NCBI RefSeq assembly: GCF_023072615.1 | Contig: NZ_JAKNRW010000002.1 | Coordinates: 62,001 to 126,000 of the forward strand | Source of the DNA: Pseudomonas violetae | Lineage (GTDB): Bacteria > Pseudomonadota > Gammaproteobacteria > Pseudomonadales > Pseudomonadaceae | Reading direction: 5' to 3' | Length of the DNA: 64,000 nt | Shown here: piece by piece, positions 8,687 through 17,010 of the stretch | How positions within the stretch are numbered: the first letter of the stretch is position 1 | Layout: the number at the start of each line of letters is the position of its first letter | Notes under the pieces: model-generated | Told to the model about the DNA's origin: nothing | What the model saw: the letters and a program-made list of their open reading frames with translations, nothing else | Database searches by the model: none | Made by a program: the position numbers and the translations under genes

Positions 8687-9795
8687 CTATGCCAAAGGCA
8701 TCTGGTCTGGATAGTAGCGCCGAGCTTGTTCGATTGAGATGTATTCGTTTTTTATATCATCCTGGATAGCTTCCAGGCTCCGCGCTTTAGCCGGCCCCCA
8801 ACCACCGCCGTTGGCAGTGACCAGCCGCAGCAAATCGCCTTCTTCAAGCGCTACGCGATTGGCTCGACTGAAGCGCTCGGTTGGAGCATCTGCGCGAATA
8901 ATTTCGGCATAATTGCACGAGCCTTCAAGACCTGCGTCGATGCCCCACGGCGGGGTGATGCCGCGCCCGAAGAAAGTCGACACCCAAGCTTTGGGTGACA
9001 GGATCCGATAATCGAGCACTACTCCTCTTCCACCGCAGTGACGCCCCGCGCCGCCGTCTTCATGATGAAAACCATAGTGTTCGACGAATACTTCATAGCA
9101 GCGCTCGGTCAACTCGACCGGAATATTGCTGGTTTCACCATTGCCCACACAGAACTGACCGCTCTCCCCATCCTTGTCATGCCCGGCGCCCCAACCGCCA
9201 ACCAACGGCTGAACCATGAGGTACTCATCATTGGTAGTGGCGTGGCGCCCGTTCAATAAAATTGAGCACACGGAACCGAGTTGCCCTGCGATCAATCGAT
9301 CGGGCAACACTTGAGCCAATGCCCGACGTATCACATCGGCCGCCGCCACCATTGACTCGAAGTAAGCAGAAACCGGTGCCGGACGCTGAGCCGTGCAGAT
9401 GATGGAGGTTGACCACCTCGATCGGTAACTCCAGCCGGAAGGTATAGGCTTGTTCATGCTGCGCGTGAAAGCGCTCGAGTATTGACGGCAACTGCAACTC
9501 ATCAAGGACTACTTTTACCGTGTGTTCCTGGCCGGTATAACGAGCATTGATGTGCCATTCGAAACGGAGCTTTTCGCGCGAGACACCGTCGTCGGAAAAT
9601 TGTGCTTCGGCCGTGGCCTGAAGACTGGCAAAAGCCCTAGTCAGGCCAAGCAACCCTTCGTCATCAAGCAGTTGAAGATGAGACTGTATGTAATCGCGGC
9701 GGGAATCGAGCCTCAACATGCCCCACGCTGAAAAGACGCCGGCGAATGGCGGAATGATGACTTTCGGAATCCCAAGTTCCGCAGCCAGAGCAGGT
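8687..9795 (-). pseudogene. fused remnant of hydantoinase/oxoprolinase genes hyuA and hyuB
   Basis: Reading leftward, 9795 to about 9400 encodes a C-terminal HyuA piece (AAELGIPKVIIPPFAGVFSA then FRLELPIEVVNLHHLHG). It then changes frame into a C-terminal HyuB piece (SAYFESMVAAADVIRRALAQ to the stop at 8687). The HyuB piece has intact family motifs (VQPLVGGWGAG, GGAGRHCGGRG) but lacks its N-terminal half, and HyuA lacks most of its length. One deletion of the hyuA end and hyuB start, plus loss of the hyuA front, would give this. No promoter is evident; probably non-functional. Confidence 0.85.
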
Positions 9796-9877
9796 TGAAA
9801 ATTTGATTACACAGGATGAAAGCTGTCCGAAGAGTTTGAAGGACACATCGGACAAGCAACCACAGATATGCGCGGAA

Positions 9878-11062
9878 TCAGCCCTCGATAAAAACCTTCA
9901 ACGGTGGTTCGTGCATCAGGAAGTTCTGGTGCGAGATGTTCCAGGCATAGGCGCCCGCGAGAGTAAATACCAGCAGGTCACCAATCGCTAGCTGCGCCAC
10001 CGGTTGTAGTCTGGCAAGGACGTCCTTTGGCGTACACAATTGACCCACCAGCGTCACGAACTTATCGCTGATTTGTGCCGGTTGAATGCCTCGCAGTACC
10101 GTGAACGGATGGTCGTGGCCCTGAGCCGCAGGCGTGCGAAAGTGATGGGTACCGCCGCGTCCAATGGCAAAAAACTCGCCGTGACTGCTTTTGATGTCCA
10201 GCACCTGCATGACGTAGTAACCACAGGTAGCGCTGATGAAGCGGCCGATCTCGAAACGTATGCGGGTCGCGCCCATGTCGTACTCATTGATCAACCCCAG
10301 CAGGCCCTGACAAAACCGTGGCCAGTCGAATGACTTAGCCGCGTCCTGATAGTTGATGCCCATCCCTCCGCCGACATTCAGTAGCGGCAGTTGCAGGTCG
10401 TGGTCGGCGCACAGCTGGCGGAAGGTCAGAAAGTAGCTGCGAATCAACTCAAGGTGCGCGTCGACATCCAACTGGTGCGACAGCAGATGAAAATGCAGCC
10501 CCTTGAGTTCCAGAGACGGTTCTTCGCGCAGCAGTTGCAGAGCGCTTGCCAGACCGTCCTCGTCCAGTCCGAACGGCGTGGGTTTGCCGCCCATGACCAA
10601 TCGGCTCTGCGGTGCCTGGACCAACTTCAGATTCAGCCGCAGCATCACCGGAGCCCGCACACCGCGTTCGCGGGCGATGCGCGCCAGACTGCGCAGTTCG
10701 GTCACGCTCTCCACGTGAAACGCCGAAATCCGGTACTGCAGGGCGATATCCAGTTCGCGATCAAGTTTGCCGGGGCCACCAAAGATCAGCGGCTTGTCGG
10801 GGCACTGTTCATGCAGCCACGTCAGCTCGCCGCCGGAGGCCGCCTCGAAACCGTCCACCCACGGCGCCAGGGTTTTCAGCACCAAGGCTTCCGGGTTGGC
10901 CTTGGCGGCGTAGAACAATTCGCAGTTTTCGGGCAGTACCTGACGCATTGCCTTTACGTGCCGCTCAAGGGCAGGCAGGTCGTAGACGTAGGCGCACAAT
11001 GGCGCGTCATGTTCAGTCTTGAGCTGCTCGATGCGTTGGGTGACAGAGGCAGGAAGGCTCAT
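9878..11062 (-). CDS. pvsE: siderophore-pathway PLP decarboxylase (PvsE-like)
   Basis: 394 aa, fold-type III PLP enzyme related to diaminopimelate decarboxylase. ELFYAAKANPEALVL contains the PLP lysine; LLNVGGGMGINYQD is the glycine-rich phosphate loop; RFEIGRFISATCGYYVMQVL matches the EPGR-type region. In vibrioferrin clusters PvsE is proposed to decarboxylate a serine-derived intermediate to give the ethanolamine unit. It is the last gene of the leftward siderophore operon; its ATG overlaps the stop of the preceding synthetase by 4 nt (ATGA at 11059-11062). About 80 nt without a gene follow, then the hyu remnant. Confidence 0.88.
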   Translation of the reverse strand: MSLPASVTQRIEQLKTEHDAPLCAYVYDLPALERHVKAMRQVLPENCELFYAAKANPEALVLKTLAPWVDGFEAASGGELTWLHEQCPDKPLIFGGPGKLDRELDIALQYRISAFHVESVTELRSLARIARERGVRAPVMLRLNLKLVQAPQSRLVMGGKPTPFGLDEDGLASALQLLREEPSLELKGLHFHLLSHQLDVDAHLELIRSYFLTFRQLCADHDLQLPLLNVGGGMGINYQDAAKSFDWPRFCQGLLGLINEYDMGATRIRFEIGRFISATCGYYVMQVLDIKSSHGEFFAIGRGGTHHFRTPAAQGHDHPFTVLRGIQPAQISDKFVTLVGQLCTPKDVLARLQPVAQLAIGDLLVFTLAGAYAWNISHQNFLMHEPPLKVFIEG

Positions 11063-12834
11063 GCGTGTTTTCTCTTTTCAGTCATCGTCAGCGGGCTGGG
11101 CAGCAAGGTGTAACCGGCCTCGCGGTCGGCGCGCATCATCAGGCGCGTCATGAAGTTTTCCTTGCTTGGGAAGGGAGCGCCGGCGCACAACTCACGCAGT
11201 TCTGTCGGATGGCCCAGACGCGTGGATTGCGCGTGCAGCAGGTCGCCGATTCGGTCCCATAATTGTTGTTCCAGCGTGCCGCTGCCGTTGGCCAGATGGA
11301 AGATCGCTTCGCCAAGATTGTTCACCAGTGCGCAGTAGCCCACTCGTTGCCAGGCCTTTTGCGCGCTGTAGTACACCGAGCTGCGGGTGCGTTCATCCAG
11401 CGCACTCAGGCGTTCAGCGGGCCAGATTTCAGGGACCAGTTTGGTACCTTCCAGATCGCGAATCCAGACCTGACTGGGTAGGCCGTTTTCAGCGAAGCCG
11501 ATGACCGTGTTCTGCAAATGCGGCTCCAGCGCCACGCCCTGACGGAACAGGCAATACAGCACACCGCCGAGCATCTGACCGGCATAGGCATCCAGCCAGT
11601 TCAGCGTGGCTTGCTCAATGGTCAAGCCGGTTTTGTCGGCGTAGCGCTGTACCTGTGGGCGGCAGACACTGCGACCTTGTTGGTCCCAGGTAAATAGCGC
11701 CATTGCCACTTGTGGCTGATAACGCTCGCGTTCGGCGACGGGAAGGTTTTCCCGGTAAACGATACCGAAACATTCGGTGACTTCGCGGGCCTCATCCAGC
11801 GTACCGAGCGCTCTGAGGTCCAGGCTGGTGGCACTGGGCTCGGGCATCAACATGAAACCCGGCTGTTGCGTCGCCAACTCGCTTATGACGGGGCGGAGCA
11901 GTCGAGTGAGGGCAACGGCGCTGTCCAGTTCATACCAGGCGTTCTTGCGCACGCAGTTGGTCAGGCGCACGTGCATCGAGAACTTCATGAAATAGGCCAA
12001 CTGCGGATGGTAGAGCGTGCGCACTGACGACGTCGGGTACATGGCCTGACCCAGGGGGCCGAGGTATTCGATCAAACCCTGTTGTTGCGCACGCTGTACC
12101 AGCGGGTCGGCAAGCACGCGGGCGACTTCCCAAGGGTGGCACGGATAGGCGTCCTCGCGCCCCGACAGTTGGCGCAACGTGCTGCGCGGATCCTCGCCCT
12201 GATGACGAATCAGCGGCGGATCAACCTTGAACCAGTGCAACTGAAAGCGCGCCCCAACTTCCGGCGAGCAGGTCAGCAAATCGTCATGGCAGATGCCCTC
12301 GCGACTTTTCGGTGTCGGATGCAGGGCATGGCCCCACAGTTGATGTTGCTCGGACGCCAACAGGCTGTCCGCTGCTTGGTTGCCCGGGCCTGAATGCCGC
12401 AGAAAGGTGCGGGTGATCTGCAGGCTGTTACCGATCTGTTGCAGCATCTCGCCGACGCGGTCGGCGCCACTCAACGGGGTACACAGCAGGCGCGCCAGTT
12501 CGTGGGCCTTCAACGGTCGCCAACTCTGGTTGTTGCCTTTGAAATAGGGTGCACTGATGTAGTGGCAACGGCCCAGAAGGCTGGCACGGTCGATGCGTAC
12601 GACCAAGCGGCCACTGGGCAGCCGAATGCTGATGCAACGACTGTTGGCCTGGCGCAGGCTCATCGGCAGATCCTGTGCTTGATCGTTCAGGTTCACTTCG
12701 TTGCGGGGCAATGCGTATTCGCGCAAATAGCAATTGAGCAGGCACTCGATGGCATGTCGTTGGGCTTCGCCATCGAGGGCGTGGTCATGCTGGGATACGG
12801 TGCTCAGCGATACGGTATTCAGAGCGAACGTCAT
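11059..12834 (-). CDS. pvsD: NRPS-independent siderophore synthetase, IucA/IucC family (PvsD-like)
   Basis: 591 aa when started at ATG 12834 (MTFALNTVSL), which overlaps the exporter stop by 4 nt; the open frame extends 100 codons further but that is exporter-coding sequence. Family motifs: YPCHPWEVARVLADP (HPW motif), SSVRTLYHPQ with KFSMHVRLTNCVRKN (ATP/carboxylate site), and a FhuF-like C-terminal part. NIS synthetases activate a carboxylate of citrate or 2-ketoglutarate and join it to an amine or alcohol. With the second synthetase, ATP-grasp ligase and PLP decarboxylase it completes a vibrioferrin-type set. The exact carboxylate used is not readable. Confidence 0.9.
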   Translation of the reverse strand: MTFALNTVSLSTVSQHDHALDGEAQRHAIECLLNCYLREYALPRNEVNLNDQAQDLPMSLRQANSRCISIRLPSGRLVVRIDRASLLGRCHYISAPYFKGNNQSWRPLKAHELARLLCTPLSGADRVGEMLQQIGNSLQITRTFLRHSGPGNQAADSLLASEQHQLWGHALHPTPKSREGICHDDLLTCSPEVGARFQLHWFKVDPPLIRHQGEDPRSTLRQLSGREDAYPCHPWEVARVLADPLVQRAQQQGLIEYLGPLGQAMYPTSSVRTLYHPQLAYFMKFSMHVRLTNCVRKNAWYELDSAVALTRLLRPVISELATQQPGFMLMPEPSATSLDLRALGTLDEAREVTECFGIVYRENLPVAERERYQPQVAMALFTWDQQGRSVCRPQVQRYADKTGLTIEQATLNWLDAYAGQMLGGVLYCLFRQGVALEPHLQNTVIGFAENGLPSQVWIRDLEGTKLVPEIWPAERLSALDERTRSSVYYSAQKAWQRVGYCALVNNLGEAIFHLANGSGTLEQQLWDRIGDLLHAQSTRLGHPTELRELCAGAPFPSKENFMTRLMMRADREAGYTLLPSPLTMTEKRKHA

Positions 12835-13973
12835 GCCGGAATCTCCCGGGAAGTCATCAATAGAGGGCGGGCGAGCACCATGGCCGCTGTGGCCGCCAGG
12901 CACGCAACGAGAAAGGGGGATGCGATGCCGCAGGTCTGACTGACCAGTGCGGCAGTGACCCCGGCAGCCGTGCCGGCCCATTTGCCACTTGAGTCGAACC
13001 AGCCAAACAGGCGGCCGGCGCTGCCTTGGCGGCTGCGCTGGCTCAGACAACGGTGCAGCCCGACAAAACTCAGCAACATGCCGGCCCCGCTGAGCAGACG
13101 CAGAGCGAACAGCGGCTCGGCCTGCACGCTCCAAAATTGCAGCGCGTTACTGATTGCCAGCAGTGCCAGCCCCGGCAACAGCAGGTTGCCCTGATGTTTC
13201 TGAGCCCAGGGCAGAGCCAGCAGGTAAACCAGATGCGGCAGGCTGTAGAGCACGCCGATCATGGCATCGCTGCCAATTCCCAGTTGCTCGCCGAAGGGCA
13301 TGAAGTAAGGAAAGGTGACGACCATCGCGAAGCTGAACAGAAACTGCACCGCCATTAGCCGCGGCATGTCTTCCGGCAGGTCGCCCAATGCCTCTGCTTT
13401 TTTGCTGTCCAAGACATGCTTGGGGGCGTCCTTGGGCAGCGGCAGGATGAGTACGAAGGCCAGCAGCGGTAACCAGGCCAGATAGCGATACAGGCTCAAT
13501 CCCATGCCTTGCGCGGTCAGCAGTCCCAACAGGATCGGGCCGCTGATCATCGCCAGGCGCGCCGAATACTGTGTCCAGTTCAGGGCGCGGGACAAATCGC
13601 CGCCCTTGAACTGGGTCGACAGGTAGGCGTTGGACGCCGCCATTGCGCCGCCGAAGGTGCCCTGGATGATCAACGCCAGGACGAACACCGTCAGATTAGG
13701 GCTGAAGCCTGCCAGCAGAAAACCCGCGAACAGTCCGGCATGCGCACGCAGTAGCGACAAGCGACAACCGTTGCGATCGGCCCAGCGTCCCCAGATCGGC
13801 GCCGCCAGTGCGGTGCATAGCGTCGGCAACACGAACAGTACACCGATGGCCCAACCTGGTGTGTCAGGTGCGAGGTCGGCAAGGATGCGCGGCAAGTACA
13901 ACGGAATACCCAGCGCCGTGAAGGCCGACAGGTAATGCCCCAGCAGAACGCTGGTGATTAGACGCCGTTGCAT
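12831..13973 (-). CDS. pvsC: MFS siderophore exporter (PvsC-like)
   Basis: 380 aa with about twelve hydrophobic helices and the MFS loop motif GRWADRNGCR between helices 2 and 3. Start at ATG 13973 (MQRRLITSVL) is supported by GGAGG 7 nt upstream; the 53-codon extension lies inside the upstream synthetase gene. It overlaps that gene by 16 nt and the next by 4 nt. In vibrioferrin clusters PvsC carries the finished siderophore out of the cytoplasm. Inner-membrane protein. Confidence 0.9.
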   Translation of the reverse strand: MQRRLITSVLLGHYLSAFTALGIPLYLPRILADLAPDTPGWAIGVLFVLPTLCTALAAPIWGRWADRNGCRLSLLRAHAGLFAGFLLAGFSPNLTVFVLALIIQGTFGGAMAASNAYLSTQFKGGDLSRALNWTQYSARLAMISGPILLGLLTAQGMGLSLYRYLAWLPLLAFVLILPLPKDAPKHVLDSKKAEALGDLPEDMPRLMAVQFLFSFAMVVTFPYFMPFGEQLGIGSDAMIGVLYSLPHLVYLLALPWAQKHQGNLLLPGLALLAISNALQFWSVQAEPLFALRLLSGAGMLLSFVGLHRCLSQRSRQGSAGRLFGWFDSSGKWAGTAAGVTAALVSQTCGIASPFLVACLAATAAMVLARPLLMTSREIPA

Positions 13974-15739
13974 GGAGCATCCTCCAGCAGGAAGTTCGCC
14001 GCGCTGTAGCCATAGAACTTGTTGATATCGCTGGCACCGGAATGCGCCTTGCTGAACAGGCTGCCGGCGCTGAGCAGGTATTTCACCGGCAGTTTCGGGC
14101 TGTCGAGCAGCCATCGGCGTGCGTCGTGACAATCGATGCCTTCTGCTTCGAGATGTTGCAGACAGGTCATGAGACGCTGACGCAGCGTGCCGTACAGACC
14201 GGATCGAGAGGCCAGGCCTGCGGTCGCTATCGCTTCCAGGATCGCAACAATATTCAGCTGCAAGGTGATGGTGCAGAACATCTCGGCCAACGGTTGGCTG
14301 CTGTCCACGCGAATGCGCTCATCCTGCAAGGCTGCCGGCAGATCAGCGAGATCTGGGCACGCATGGGTGAAGCGCCGAGGCCACAGGCGAGCGGCGTCGT
14401 TGTCCTTCATCAGCAGGCGCAATGGCTGACCTTGTTCGAACATCAAGACGGCGTTCTGCTGGTTGGCCTCCAGCGCAATGCCGTAATGCAGCCACAGCCG
14501 CAGATGGACCTGCAGCAGCAGATCGAGATAATCATCCAGCCAGTGTTGCAACGAACCTGCGTAGAAGCGCTCGACCAGTTGTTCGAGGAACAGGCGCCCG
14601 TCGGCAAGCGGGCTGGCCAACGCGGCGACAGGTACGAGTGTGGTGTTCTCAAGACCCGTCGGGTAACGGCGCACGATATAGGCGAGGTGACGACTTTCGG
14701 CGGCATGGCCACCGTGTTTTTCGTCGACGTGCAGATAACGTGACGCCAGTGCCGGATCGCGTTCGGACAAGGCCAACAGGGTGGTCTGGAACCAGTGACC
14801 GTCGTAGAGTGTGCTGGGTTTGATCAGGCGCAAGTTGCGCGCCCCGAGCGTGCTGACCAACAACGGCAGTTTGATGTGCCACTGAGGGTGATCAATGCAG
14901 GCCACCGTGCGCACGGACAGCGTAGGCTCGACCTGCATGGCCGAACGTGTAGCCTTGAGTGTGCCTTCAGGTAGGCCGTATTGATCCAGCTCGCCCCAGG
15001 TCAGCGGGTGCACTGGCAGTAATGAATGGGTGTTTTGCAAGGTCGCTGCCAGGCCGACTTCCTCGAAGTTCGGCCAGTGCGGTGGCTGCGGGCTGGTCAG
15101 GGTCACGGCATTGTTGGGAATCGCCAGCCAATTGAGTTCGAAGTGCGGCGCGAACTCCGGCGCGTAGCCTCTGAGCGCGGCGGCATCGAAGCCGCTTTTG
15201 GCCCGCGCCGTTGGATAGAACGGATGATCCAGGTAGCTCGCCAGTTGATCGATCTTGATCAGCCTCTGCGACCAGTCTTTCAGGCCAGTCACGTCGCTCA
15301 GCGCAGGGCCATGCTGGCGATATGCCTGATTGCACAGGATCCGGTGTTCGGTCGCGCAATCCGCTTCTGTCAGGTATGCCGCGAACAGCGTCTGACTTTC
15401 TTCGTCCAGGCCGTGGCTCAGGTGGCCCAGCCAGAGCCCGTAGCCGCGTTGAACCTCGCCGTGGCTTTGCGGCGACACTTTGATCCAGGCGTCGCCTGTA
15501 CCAATCCAGTCCTGCAACGGATACGCCTTGACCACCGGCAGCCATAGTTCGTCGGCACCCAGATGGACAATCCGCAGCCAGTTTGCGTCGGGCTGATGCT
15601 GCAAGTGTTGAATCAGTTCTTCCGGCAACCGACAAATCTGTCCTGTGCTGACGATCCCTCGGATGTCCTCGCGCAGGCAGCAATCGATGATGCGTTGAGT
15701 CATGAACGCCTGATCCGCGGCGTCCGGATACAGGCTCAT
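13958..15739 (-). CDS. pvsB: NRPS-independent siderophore synthetase, IucA/IucC family (PvsB-like)
   Basis: 593 aa from ATG 15739 (MSLYPDAADQ), which overlaps the stop of the ATP-grasp gene in ATGA. Family motifs: LLPVHPLTWGELDQYGL, SVRTVACIDHPQWHIKLPLL, ALEANQQNAVLMFEQG, and a ferric-reductase-like tail. Second of two NIS synthetases in the operon; in the vibrioferrin pathway PvsB and PvsD each make one ester or amide bond around citrate. It is clearly divergent from the other copy, so not a recent duplicate. Confidence 0.9.
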   Translation of the reverse strand: MSLYPDAADQAFMTQRIIDCCLREDIRGIVSTGQICRLPEELIQHLQHQPDANWLRIVHLGADELWLPVVKAYPLQDWIGTGDAWIKVSPQSHGEVQRGYGLWLGHLSHGLDEESQTLFAAYLTEADCATEHRILCNQAYRQHGPALSDVTGLKDWSQRLIKIDQLASYLDHPFYPTARAKSGFDAAALRGYAPEFAPHFELNWLAIPNNAVTLTSPQPPHWPNFEEVGLAATLQNTHSLLPVHPLTWGELDQYGLPEGTLKATRSAMQVEPTLSVRTVACIDHPQWHIKLPLLVSTLGARNLRLIKPSTLYDGHWFQTTLLALSERDPALASRYLHVDEKHGGHAAESRHLAYIVRRYPTGLENTTLVPVAALASPLADGRLFLEQLVERFYAGSLQHWLDDYLDLLLQVHLRLWLHYGIALEANQQNAVLMFEQGQPLRLLMKDNDAARLWPRRFTHACPDLADLPAALQDERIRVDSSQPLAEMFCTITLQLNIVAILEAIATAGLASRSGLYGTLRQRLMTCLQHLEAEGIDCHDARRWLLDSPKLPVKYLLSAGSLFSKAHSGASDINKFYGYSAANFLLEDAPCNGV

Positions 15740-16935
15740 GCCATCACCCACTTCAGGTCGTTCAGAGTGGAATTCAGTTGCGCTTCGAGGCTCACCTCAT
15801 CCGGCGCGATCAGTCTCAGTACGCCGACGTAGTCCTTGTTGGAATGGCTGATGGTCACGATGTCGCCGGTGTTACGAAGTGCGCGGTAATCGCACCAATG
15901 GCCCTCTCGTTCGACGTTGAAGCTGGCGCTGGCCTGATCCAGACGCCCCGAGCGGTCGGCCACAAGGTAATGAACGGTTGCTTCGGCTTGCGCCGGTTGC
16001 GCGTCGCTCAGGCTGCCTCCCAAATACAAAGCGACGATGCGGTCGAACCAACCCTGTGGCAGCAGCCGATCAAGCAGGAACTCGCGACCATCGCCGATGC
16101 TGCGATAGTTGATCTCAACCAGCACCGGGCCTTGGGCGGTCAGAATGAACTCGCTGTGGCAAACCCCGAAATTGACCCCGAACGCGGCCACTTGAGCCAG
16201 CGCGCCGGCGCGCTGCGCGCGGCTGAGTTGTCCATTCCAGCGTGCGGTGAGTTCTACGAAATGCGGCGGTGCTGAAAGGCTGACGTCGAAGCCACCGATG
16301 GCTTGCAGGTTGCGCCCGTCGCCCAGTGTCTCAAGGGTGAATAATGGGCCTTCTATGTACGCCTCCAGCAACAACGCCCGGTCCGGTTGCTGCTGCCAGA
16401 ACTGTTCGCAGTAAACGGCCAGATCGGCGGCGTTTTGACATAGTCTGACGTCCAGGCTGGCGACGCCTTCACGAGGCTTGGCGACCACCGGCCATGGTGC
16501 ATCGGTCGGCAGTCGGGAATTCGATGTAATCACCTGGAACCATGGCCCGGGCAAGCCGAGACGTTGCATGCGCTCGCGCATGGCCGCCTTGTTCTTTGCC
16601 GCATAGCACAGTCGCCAGTCCTTGCCGGGGCATTCGAATGTCTCGGCCACCATTGCTGTCGCCGTCTGCAGGTGATCGCTGTTGGAGAACACTGCGGCGG
16701 GGCGCAGACCCTGACCGTTGAGTGTCTCGATGACCGCTAGCGGATTGAACACATCACATTCGATAACGTGCAGCTCATCCGGCGAAATGTGCGAGGTGGC
16801 GAGCAGGCGCCGGTGTTCCTGAGCGTGGTCGGTGATGACCACGATCGGCAACCCGCGTTTGTGCGCGGCAGGCAGGAAGCCCTCGATAATGGCAGGGTGG
16901 GCGACGTGGGCAAGGATAACGAATGGACGTTGCAT
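15736..16935 (-). CDS. pvsA: ATP-grasp ligase of siderophore pathway (PvsA-like)
   Basis: 399 aa. An N-terminal pre-ATP-grasp segment (FVILAHVAHPAIIEGFLPAA) is followed by ATP-grasp features: WPVVAKPREGVASLDV (nucleotide lysine), a LLLEAYIEGPLFTLETLGDG stretch and the metal-binding PVLVEINYRSIGDG. Length and position match PvsA of vibrioferrin clusters, proposed to attach alanine. It follows the receptor gene after about 75 nt and overlaps the next gene by 4 nt. Confidence 0.87.
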   Translation of the reverse strand: MQRPFVILAHVAHPAIIEGFLPAAHKRGLPIVVITDHAQEHRRLLATSHISPDELHVIECDVFNPLAVIETLNGQGLRPAAVFSNSDHLQTATAMVAETFECPGKDWRLCYAAKNKAAMRERMQRLGLPGPWFQVITSNSRLPTDAPWPVVAKPREGVASLDVRLCQNAADLAVYCEQFWQQQPDRALLLEAYIEGPLFTLETLGDGRNLQAIGGFDVSLSAPPHFVELTARWNGQLSRAQRAGALAQVAAFGVNFGVCHSEFILTAQGPVLVEINYRSIGDGREFLLDRLLPQGWFDRIVALYLGGSLSDAQPAQAEATVHYLVADRSGRLDQASASFNVEREGHWCDYRALRNTGDIVTISHSNKDYVGVLRLIAPDEVSLEAQLNSTLNDLKWVMA

Positions 16936-17010
16936 GGCAGTTTCCTGGGGGCAGCAGTTGCCCGTCCCGGAGGATCGGGCAACTGGTTTACACGTGCGCG
17001 AGTGCGCGGT

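Noticed and set aside
10391..11113. 240-codon plus-strand frame across pvsE
   Set aside because: Gln-rich antisense of a real gene with no family resemblance.
12834..13134. 100-codon N-terminal extension of PvsD
   Set aside because: The extension lies within pvsC, and the ATGA overlap at 12831-12834 fixes the start.
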